DNA from: Priapulus caudatus
Taxonomy: Eukaryota > Priapulida > Priapulimorpha > Priapulimorphida > Priapulidae
Direction of reading: 5' to 3'
Assembly: GCF_000485595.1 (NCBI RefSeq)
Contig: NW_014577219.1
Coordinates: forward strand, 39,129-71,613
Length of the DNA: 32,485 nucleotides
Position numbers and translations under genes: made by a program. The first letter of the stretch is position 1; each line of letters starts with the position of its first letter. Under the pieces are notes generated by a model, which made no database searches, was not told where the DNA came from, and worked only from the letters and a program-made list of their open reading frames with translations. Shown in pieces: positions 22,101 through 27,535 of the stretch.

Positions 22101-22577
22101 TGGTATAATATTTATTGTTCTGAGGAGCCATCCTCAAACACAGCTCACGCTTCCAAGCACACGTAGCAGAGAGAGCGAGTCTCTCGTAGAATCTCGTACA
22201 CTCTCGTGTACGTCATAACGTTACATCATTACAGTGGTTGCATTAGCAAGGACTAGCTTTCATCAACAATAATTAGATTTTCGTCCTCTCATCTCTACCC
22301 TTCAGAATTATATACTATACTTGTGATTACAAGTATCATCTTCTTTGTCTATCATTCGTCTTTAGGTCATTATTACAATCGATATTCCTCTTTCTGTTTC
22401 CTCAACACAGTCACTGTATAACGTGAAGTGCAAAATTACACAAATGTTATATAGCCTTACAGCTAACGTGGATCTATGACTAGCACTGCATACCCGTAGC
22501 TATTGCTGACAGCCAGACCTTGTCCATTAGAAATTTCTCCAATCTCAGTTGGGCATGGATAGTACCTGGCTCAAACA
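14798..22577 (-). CDS. YeeE/YedE (Sulf_transp) family membrane transporter, nine exons, N-terminus incomplete
   Basis: Nine exons on the minus strand join in consistent phases with GT donors and AG acceptors: 22577-22494, 21509-21346, 19380-19332, 19201-19093, 18768-18660, 18343-18280, 17094-16925, 16355-16204 and 14909-14798 (stop TGA). Together they give 337 residues. Family hallmarks seen are VFEPGTI near the start, GGTLQGIGIALCGA (to residue 83) followed by VVQLGAG, LEYSFPW, GLLQIPIV with GASTSYCTV, GGAALGGYLSAR, and RLAHGCTSGHG spanning the last intron. The family forms polytopic membrane proteins; prokaryotic members (YeeE/TsuA) import thiosulfate using conserved cysteines, so a sulfur-compound transport role is inferred, not shown. 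The family is mainly prokaryotic and occurs patchily in invertebrates. The many animal-type introns argue against bacterial contamination. The exon upstream of VFEP, which should supply the first membrane segment, is not certain. Confidence 0.88.
14910..15780. other. Part of the last transporter intron with a dispersed-repeat fragment
   Basis: A TTAA repeat lies at 15411-15462. On the minus strand, about 15700 to 15600 reads CCTCCGCC, GGCAGAGGTTATGTTTTCAC and CGGCGTGTGTTTG, matching my recollection of a repeat widespread in invertebrate and fish genomes. The AGACCTCCGCC near 15364 may be part of the same repeat. No exon was found here. Confidence 0.45.
16081..16200. repeat. CACG tandem repeat next to a splice donor
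   Basis: CACGCACG units run almost to the exon H donor of the transporter, so the intron begins GTGAGTGCGTGCGTG on the transcript. The 223-residue plus-strand frame crossing it is an artefact. Confidence 0.9.
16204..16355 (-). CDS. Transporter exon H (second pore loop with conserved Cys)
   Basis: The acceptor is TTTGCAG and the donor is G|GTGAGT, in phase 2. It encodes VVFMGGAALGGYLSARAS, then a hydrophobic segment and RLAHGCT. The Cys is at residue 299 of the assembled part and corresponds to the second-half catalytic/relay cysteine of YeeE proteins. The donor runs within 4 bases into a GTGC tandem repeat. Confidence 0.92.
16619..16832. mobile_element. hAT-like non-autonomous element in a transporter intron
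   Basis: The ends CAGTGGTTCTTAACC and GGTTAAAAACCCCTG are inverted copies typical of hAT elements. The octamer ATTAGGGG flanks it at 16611-16618 and 16833-16840, as expected for an 8-bp target duplication. GATTAGGGGATA also occurs at 16596-16607, which makes the exact boundary uncertain. There is no coding sequence. Confidence 0.7.
16925..17094 (-). CDS. Transporter exon G (GLLQIPIV and GASTSY segment)
   Basis: The acceptor is GGCTTCAG and the donor is GTGAGA, in phase 0. It encodes the hydrophobic segment IIIGLLQIPIV, the loop HIGASTSYCTV, and a cysteine-containing cytosolic or luminal loop ending NWWQ. GASxSY is typical of the family. Confidence 0.9.
17724..18195. repeat. Three tandem copies of a 156-157-bp unit in a transporter intron
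   Basis: Copies start near 17728, 17884 and 18041 with GTAGTAATATRCTTGAAA. Each ends with ATGTAATTAACTG and an ATTCTA-TATATAC tail. They are diverged at many positions but colinear. No coding content. Confidence 0.85.
18280..18343 (-). CDS. Transporter exon F (SWAPYSTG segment)
   Basis: The acceptor is TTTACAG and the donor is GTAAAG. Twenty-one codons from VFVSDAS to SWAPYST end in phase 1, and the next exon completes the glycine. The W-x-P-Y-x-x-G pattern precedes the second-half membrane segment in this family. Confidence 0.85.
18660..18768 (-). CDS. Transporter exon E (LEYSFPW segment)
   Basis: The acceptor is CCTGCAG; a second AG 6 bases downstream would change the phase. The donor is GTAAGT. 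The exon encodes LQAMFSTPYFFLG, a long hydrophobic segment and ALEYSFPWEDD. The PY and LE..FPW landmarks occur at these places in the family. Confidence 0.88.
19064..19084. repeat. Poly-G run beside a splice donor
   Basis: About 20 consecutive G on the plus strand, hence C in the pre-mRNA, start about 8 bases inside the intron after exon D. The exact length is likely unreliable. Confidence 0.85.
19093..19201 (-). CDS. Transporter exon D (membrane segment plus proline-rich loop)
   Basis: The acceptor is TTGCAG and the donor is GTACGT, in phase 2. It encodes GYTVLGGMIGALTYG, then a loop SPKSPMSPEKY. An alternative donor, GTGACC, lies 4 bases further on, but only GTACGT keeps phase with the preferred acceptor of exon E and yields the expected KYTLQ junction. 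A run of G on the plus strand (C on the transcript) begins about 8 bases into the intron. Confidence 0.85.
19332..19380 (-). CDS. Transporter exon C (49-nt micro-exon)
   Basis: The acceptor is TTTGCAG and the donor is GTAAGC. Sixteen codons read TPELAVVQLGAGVENA and the exon ends in phase 1. VQLGAG is a strong family match. The first residue, Thr, sits where relatives usually carry the Cys of a G-[AS]-C-P-G motif. Confidence 0.86.
19811..20518. mobile_element. 708-bp foldback element with about 255-bp inverted arms
   Basis: The left arm 19811-20066 and right arm 20267-20518 are inverted copies with scattered mismatches and small indels. Both contain CGGTGAAATGCTGAAACC, CAGTATTAGTCGAATTAAG and CTACGCTGAGATAATGAGCG. 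The unique centre is 20067-20266. It sits in the intron between exons B and C of the transporter. No target duplication was found and there is no coding sequence. Confidence 0.85.
20519..20622. repeat. GTGC/TG low-complexity repeat
   Basis: GTGCGTGC and GTGTGCATCTGA-type units immediately follow the right arm of the foldback element. Confidence 0.85.
20623..21345. other. Transporter intron, nothing recognised
   Basis: AT-rich intronic DNA with no repeat or exon that I can support. Confidence 0.5.
21346..21509 (-). CDS. Transporter exon B (first glycine-rich repeat half)
   Basis: The acceptor GCGTAG is weak but the donor GTAAGT is strong. The exon encodes 54 residues: a methionine-rich hydrophobic segment, a polar loop with HLNGLKNNNKG, then GGTLQGIGIALCGA. 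The last part is the pore-lining loop of the first of the family's two internally repeated halves. Confidence 0.88.
21510..22493. other. Transporter intron, nothing recognised
   Basis: AT-rich intronic DNA. Near 22170-22215 CTCTCGTAGAATCTCGTACACTCTCGTGTACG forms a small local repeat written as CTCTCGTA units. No exon was found. Confidence 0.5.
22494..22577 (-). CDS. Transporter exon A (VFEPGTI segment)
   Basis: The acceptor is TATATTTTTCAG and the donor is G|GTATGC. The exon enters in phase 1 and leaves in phase 1. It encodes the VFEP motif, a basic amphipathic stretch and the hydrophobic start WLSAIATG. It is the most N-terminal exon that can be assigned to the family with confidence. Confidence 0.85.
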
Positions 22578-23417
22578 CTGAAAAATATAGAAACATATAA
22601 TTATAAACGATTGATATGCAAAAATATACTGAAATGCAGTCAAATCAGTGTTAGCAAACACTTTTGTAGAATGATCAACTGTCTGTAAAAGCCATTTTTT
22701 GGAATTTTTCCATTTTTTCAGAATGACCCTTTTATACAGGTTGGATTCCAGCTATATTTGCAATATGTGACCCGCTCCAGCATAATACGGACTAAGTCGC
22801 AAGTCATTGTTTTGAGTAATGAGCACGCACACATGTCAATTCTGAAAATGGCCTACCTGGACAAAAATGAGATTTTTACAAAAATAAGTTCCTAAGTGCA
22901 TATTTAATCTGGATATATAGGTTTAGATATCTCTAAATTATTATGGTCATTTTTAATTTAAAAAAAATAAAATAAAATAAAAATTTTGAAGGGCCCTTGG
23001 ATGGACAATTTACTTCGTCTTTGGAACTAATTAATGTATAATTGGGTTTAATGATATTAATGAGATCATTAGTAAATCAAGTGGTGAGCAACCATACCAC
23101 ACATCAAGCAAATTAATAATCACTTAAGGCTCAATGCTGTCAATCTATTCCACCAGCTGTTGATAATTAAATAATAAAAAATTTAAATCTGGAGCTGGAC
23201 AACTAATTAACAATGTAACATGCATTTAACAAACGATGGTGAGAAGCTTGCTGTGATATGGCAGCAAACCTAGGTTATAACTGTTATATACGCCTTTGTG
23301 TGTGTGCTCACAGGATGTGGCAAGGGTAGATGACTTTGCAGTTTATTTCCACCCTTTATATTTTAAAGTATCTACATAATGCTACTCTGAAATTTAATAC
23401 ATTTGCTGCTGATATGG

Positions 23418-23431
23418 CAACTGCTGTGTAA
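23418..23431. repeat. SINE target-site duplication, left copy
   Basis: CAACTGCTGTGTAA is repeated exactly at 24081-24094. With one gap the match extends a further three bases. Confidence 0.85.
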
Positions 23432-24080
23432 ATTTTTTAATTAAATCCTTCCCGCGCCTTCATACGCATAGCGCATGGTTACATGGCGCATAGGGCGGTG
23501 CCTATCTCCGTGTCAGTAACCCTGAGGCCCCGCAGCTGGTTTCACAGTAAATGCTACAGTAGGGGGTTAGTCCACTGGTAGCACTGCGAGTTAACTTGCC
23601 ACACTCTATCTCTATTTGCTGAATGCTAAGGCCAAACAAAAAATAGGTGTGTTTCCGGTCGACCGACCGTCCCTAGATTATTAGGGCCGACCCTAAACTT
23701 TTTTTTCAAAAAAAAAAATTTATACTTTTTTTTTTTTTATTTTAAATTTGACAGACAAAACTTGAGATTTTTTACTACAAACACGTTCTGTACTTGCTTA
23801 CTAACTTATCCCTACCTATACACCACTTTATAGCATGCATCAGAGGGATATTAGGAACCGAAGAATAAAAAAAATAATTAACAAAAAAAAAAATTCCCTA
23901 CCTACCTACCCTACTTTTGTTTTCGATGCAATAGGAAACACACCTATTTTTTTGTTTGGCCTAAGCAGAGAAGCTGTGTGTACCATTTTTCAAATCTTTG
24001 GTATGACCCGGCCGGGAGTTGAACCCCCGACCTTCCACATACGAGGCGAGCACTCAACCATTGAGCCATCACAGTGGTAC
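23432..24080 (-). mobile_element. tRNA-derived SINE, interrupted by a MITE
   Basis: Read on the minus strand, the element starts with a tRNA-like head containing an A box (TGGCTCAATGG, 24058-24068) and a B box (GGTTCAACTCC, 24015-24025), then GGGTCATACCAAAGATTTG and a body. It ends in an A/T-rich tail near 23432. The 14-bp sequence CAACTGCTGTGTAA occurs on both sides (23418-23431 and 24081-24094) as a target-site duplication. Without the inserted MITE the SINE is about 315 bp. It is transcribed by RNA polymerase III in principle and moves with LINE machinery. It lies in the candidate first intron of the transporter. Confidence 0.85.
23630..23961. mobile_element. 332-bp MITE (PIF/Harbinger-like TAA target site) inserted in the SINE
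   Basis: The ends GGCCAAACAAAAAATAGGTG and their inverted copy match over about 27 bp with a single one-base indel. The element is flanked by TAA on both sides (23627-23629 and 23962-23964). A 3-bp TWA duplication is typical of PIF/Harbinger. Removing it and one TAA restores a continuous SINE body. The interior has A- and T-runs and CCTACCTACC, with no coding sequence. Confidence 0.85.
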
Positions 24081-24094
24081 CAACTGCTGTGTAA
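24081..24094. repeat. SINE target-site duplication, right copy
   Basis: This is the exact copy of 23418-23431, directly adjoining the tRNA-like head of the SINE. Confidence 0.85.
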
Positions 24095-24191
24095 TTTGAT
24101 ATAATTTCTGTTCTATTCTGTTCTATCCTTTTTTCTAAATCTTTCTTTCTGTTAAACGTATTCCTTGTCCAATTCCTGTGTAAAAAATTAC

Positions 24192-24267
24192 CAGAAACCA
24201 ACGTAATCAGCAGGTACCACAGCATACTATAGGTTGCAAGTTTCGCCCGGGCCACTTCATCTTTCAT
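24192..24267 (-). CDS. Candidate first coding exon of the YeeE/YedE gene
   Basis: Reading the minus strand from an ATG at 24267 gives 25 codons with a hydrophobic stretch (MLWYLLITLVS), followed by a GTAATT donor in phase 1. This phase matches the acceptor at 22577, so the junction would read ..LVS-VFEP... The position upstream of the transporter and the hydrophobic character suit a first membrane segment. Against it, the direct join seems to lack the small glycine-rich turn usually seen before the VFEP-like motif, and I found no further exon in 22578-24191. It may be the true first exon, one of two N-terminal exons, or chance. A hAT-like MITE begins only 40 bases upstream. Confidence 0.35.
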
Positions 24268-24306
24268 TGCTCTAAAAATCTACATGAACTCTCTGACAGT
24301 TGTATT

Positions 24307-24904
24307 CAGGGCTCGAATTAACCGACGGCACCGACGGCAATTGCCGTCGGTGCCCCTATCAATCGCCGTACTGCCCCTGAAAATCCAACCCGACCTACGG
24401 CAGTCACCTGCCTTGCCCTTTTGTGTAATTGCCGTCGGTGCCCTTTAATCTACTGCCCTGGTTTCGTTTTTATTCGAGTCAACATAACACGTGCGCGTGT
24501 GTGCGTGCGTGCTGTTGTTGCAATGATGAGCTTGAAACCGATAGTCGCAGGAGGGAATAATGACAGCATCGGATAATTATACGCTCCTGATAGCGGGCAT
24601 ATAAAATTTCTTGTTACTGTACTTCAATTAGCAGAGGGGGGTACAGGGGTCGGTGTTACGGTGTAAGCTTACATGGGGGCATATTGTTTTGTACATTAAA
24701 AGCAAGACGATGTTGATGTACTAATTTGTTATGAGTTTTCCTTTATTTTACAAAAGTGCCTTGGTGCCCTTCTCAAATTTTGAGAGTTGCCTTGGAGCCT
24801 TTTAAAATTGCCTCTGCCCTTCCATTTTAAAGAAAATTTAAGGCGATTTCTCACATGCCCTAAGAAAATTGCCTTGCCCTTCTCGTCGCTTAATTCGAGC
24901 CCTG
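24307..24904. mobile_element. 598-bp hAT-like MITE with perfect 8-bp target duplication
   Basis: The ends CAGGGCTCGAATTAA are perfect inverted copies over 15 bp and continue with CGACG after one mismatch. The octamer GTTGTATT flanks both sides (24299-24306 and 24905-24912). The interior contains further GCCGTCGGTGCC inverted pieces and repeated TTGCCTTGCCCTT-like units but no gene. CAGGG ends with an 8-bp duplication are typical of hAT. Confidence 0.9.
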
Positions 24905-25108
24905 GTTGTATTACATTCTTTCATTCATTCATGCATACCAATGACAATGTTTTGTTTTCTCTGGATTGCACAAATGCACCCTAGCTGTCAATCCAATATT
25001 AAAGGTTCAACTATTAATATTTCCCTAAAACTGTTTCTTCTATTGATATATTCAACCATTCATCTTACATTTGATATATTTTTGAGATATCTACATGCCT
25101 GACATCCA

Positions 25109-25226
25109 GAAATCATAATATTATAATCACAGTTATCCACATCTACAGTAGGATAGTACAGTACGTGTGACACTGTACTATATCCTACTGTAGATGTGGA
25201 TAACTGTGTGATTATAATATGATTTC
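25109..25226. repeat. 118-bp hairpin (about 54-bp arms)
   Basis: The left arm from 25109 to 25162 and right arm from 25172 to 25226 are inverted copies (core CCACATCTACAGTAGGATA) with one 2-base and one or two single-base differences. The loop is ACGTGTGAC. It could be a small foldback element. Confidence 0.85.
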
Positions 25227-25297
25227 TTATAAAAATCATAATACCATAACACCATAATAGTATCATAAGATCATAATAGTACCATAAGATCATCTGG

Positions 25298-25348
25298 AGC
25301 TGTGTGCTCCATGCCAGTGTCACTGGCATATGGAGCACACGTACAGCT
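25298..25348. repeat. 51-bp hairpin
   Basis: AGCTGTGTGCTCCATGCCAG is matched inverted by CTGGCATATGGAGCACAC and GTACAGCT with small insertions. It lies directly left of the nested foldback pair. Confidence 0.75.
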
Positions 25349-25371
25349 TACGCTGAGACGGTCTATGTCAC

Positions 25372-25616
25372 TCGCAGCTAGGGCCTGCATACCTCCCAAC
25401 TCTCATTGGTTGATACAAATATAGTTAATTTTAAAAATTAAATTCTAAGTAGTGTTAGGGTTAGGATTAGGGTTAGGGTTAGGATTAGGGTTAGGGTTAG
25501 GGTTAGGGTTAGGGTCACAATGCACCATAAAAGGAATTATTAAAACAGGAGTTTCAGGCACGTGATTTGTATCAACCAATGAGAGTTGGGAGGTATGCAG
25601 GCCCTAGCTGGCGAGT
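25372..25616. mobile_element. Inserted foldback element carrying a telomere-like tract
   Basis: Inverted arms at about 25370-25420 and 25565-25616 match over 51 bp with one indel (core CTAGGGCCTGCATACCTCCC). GTCTATGTCAC flanks it on both sides (25361-25371 and 25617-25627), consistent with a target duplication of about 10-11 bp. The homologous element at 9500 has a single, uninterrupted copy of this site. Confidence 0.75.
25453..25515 (+). repeat. Interstitial telomere-like TTAGGG tract
   Basis: About ten AGGGTT units, some AGGATT, lie between the inverted arms of the inserted element. Confidence 0.9.
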
Positions 25617-26041
25617 GTCTATGTCACCCAGGAGTACTGCCAGGAACGATACCCTGGACACTAATCTAAATATGCCGACCGTACCTCGCCTACTCAATAA
25701 CCGAAAGTCTAGGGAGATGCCCTATCAGCCGTACTCGCCTAACCCTAACCATATGAGATAGTTACACAGGAGTACAGTTCCGGGCAAGTACCCTCGGGAA
25801 CATAGACGACTATCGAGCACAGCGTTACGGAGTTACCATGACATGAGGATTGTTAATGCCCAAATGGCGATAATAAATTATTATAATTATCGTTAGACCG
25901 TAAGGTGTACTAATGTATTTGAGGACGTGTATTCGCTCGAATGACCATGATGCTGTACTGTGAGCGGCTACAGGGCTAAAGTAACGCGACAGGCGAACAT
26001 CACTGGGCCAGCGATCAAGCCCGCACAGAGCGAGCACACGG

Positions 26042-26482
26042 TGTGGGGGGCGGGGGCTGGGGGGGGGCGGGGGGGTAGGGGGAGGGGGGACCGTGGGGAA
26101 GAAGGGGGACGGTGCGGGGGCGCAGGGGGCGGGGGGGGGGGGGGGGGGGTGGGAGAGGGATTCGGCGGGGGGCGGGGGGGGGGGGCCGCGGGGGGGCGGG
26201 CGGGGGATCTGAGGCCGGGAGGAGGATGTGGAGATGCCGGCGGGCGGGTAGCGGGGCGGCTCGGAGACGCTCGAACGCGGACCCGTGGATAGGGCAGGCA
26301 GGCGGTAGGGCAGGGCGGAGTGAAGCGGATGGGGGGGACGAGCGCGGGGGGGCGGCGGGGGGGGGGGCGGGGGGCGGGGGGAGGGGGGTGGGTTGGGGGG
26401 GTCGGGAGGGAGTTGAGGGGAGGCGGGGGGGGTGGGGGGGGAGGGGAATGGGTAGGCGAGCGCCGGGAGGGGTTGAGCGGCA
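26042..26482. repeat. G-rich low-complexity island
   Basis: About 440 bp is made of long G-runs broken by C, A or T. It has many GGGG blocks able to form G-quadruplexes. It lies between the divergent genes. Its frames read Gly/Arg or Pro and are not genes. Run lengths may contain sequencing errors. Confidence 0.9.
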
Positions 26483-26496
26483 CGAGCCGCGGGCGG

Positions 26497-26548
26497 CCAT
26501 TGAACTATATATATACAACAGTTGTATATAATATACGAGGCTCAATGG
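26497..26548. repeat. Inverted repeat flanking ATATACAAC/GTTGTATAT
   Basis: GCCATTGA and TATATACAAC on the left are mirrored by GTTGTATATA and TCAATGGC on the right with a small insertion. It adjoins the G-rich island. Confidence 0.55.
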
Positions 26549-27490
26549 CGCAAGCGCGATTTTGCTTGTAGCGTGCGGGCTTGATCTTGCTGCAGTTGAC
26601 ACGAACACGCAAGTTCTAAAAATTCCGGTTAAACCTTAACTGCTGACACAACAGACCCGCTTTTTTCTCAGGCACAACCCGCGCCGAAGAAAACATCCAG
26701 TGCCGGGCAGAACAATGCGGATCTTCGACTAGGATGGGGGTGTCCAAAACTACCACAAGCGAGAGTGTGCGGGAAGCAGAGTCCGGCGGTCTTATGTCCG
26801 GGTGGGATTAGACTAACCGGCTGCCATATTAGAAGCAAAAGGTACTCCCAAAGAAGAGAGCGAGCTACGGAGAGACGGTAATGAGTCGAACGTTTTTGTT
26901 TGCATGTTGTTATGAACAGGAGGTGAACCCGCGCTTGGTCTCCATTTTAGACAGCTGGCTGGACGCCATGACTGATTAATGAACACGTTAGAACTGATGT
27001 CCGGGGGAATTACGTCTAATGAAGCTTCGAACGCTCGTGTATAGCTGACAGAAGCGGAGATGAAACATTAAACGGAATTTAGATGCAAAGGTTACAGCGC
27101 TTCTTCCAGGACAGCTTATCGACAGTTTGCGGCGCCCTCTATTAGACGTATATTGAGAACCGGCCGGGATACCCATATCTGTCGTTCCGCGTTTCTTTCG
27201 CCGACGATTTTATGAAATCGGTATTATTATACAGGTATTATTATGGAAAATATAAATAATACGCACGTATAAACGACACTATGTTGTTTTTGTAATGTCG
27301 TTGTCATCAATTTACGTACATTCAAAGCACATTTTGATTTCCTAAACCCCTTTCGATTTCGCTGTGGCGTCATCAGGTCATTCCCGTTTTCTATGCCGTG
27401 TCATTAGCGATTAGGGTTCTATGAGGTTTAAGGTGTTTATATCAGTTAAAATTGACAGTTATATTGCCCAAGAAAGCTATACGACCAAAC
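26549..27490 (+). other. Likely 5' flank/5' UTR of the beta-TrCP gene
   Basis: This stretch lies between the G-rich island and the beta-TrCP start codon. It is unique-looking, of mixed composition, and has no ORF with recognisable content. A CRE-like GGCGTCATC occurs near 27365. No TATA box or transcription start can be assigned, so calling it a promoter is positional inference only. Confidence 0.3.
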
Positions 27491-27535
27491 ATGGATGATT
27501 CGGCTATAATCGAAGACAGTAATGAATTGAACGAG
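27491..27535 (+). CDS. BTRC: Beta-TrCP exon 1 (start codon)
   Basis: Fifteen codons from an ATG with good context end at GAG|GTATAT, phase 0. The peptide [15 protein letters not shown] resembles the vertebrate FBXW11 start, which supports this as the real first coding exon. Exon 2 also begins with an ATG at 28059, so an alternative N-terminus is possible. Confidence 0.8.

Larger units (their letters stand above)
25350..25825. mobile_element. Foldback element family copy 2, interrupted
   Basis: The left end ACGCTGAGACGGTCTATGTC and the interior (CCGTACCTCGCCTACTC, GTCTAGGGAG, CTAACCCTAACCATAT, ATAGTTAC) align with the element at 9500-9795. The right end CATAGACGACT..CAGCGT is diverged. Near its left end it is split by a second element at 25372-25616. 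Confidence 0.7.

Noticed and set aside
24000-24080. Possible tRNA gene on the minus strand
   Set aside because: It has A- and B-box sequences, but the T-arm and anticodon stems do not pair properly, and it is the head of a SINE with target duplications.
25960-26608. Gly-, Pro- or Arg-rich proteins across the G-rich island
   Set aside because: The frames follow homopolymer-rich sequence on both strands and have no domain or splice support.
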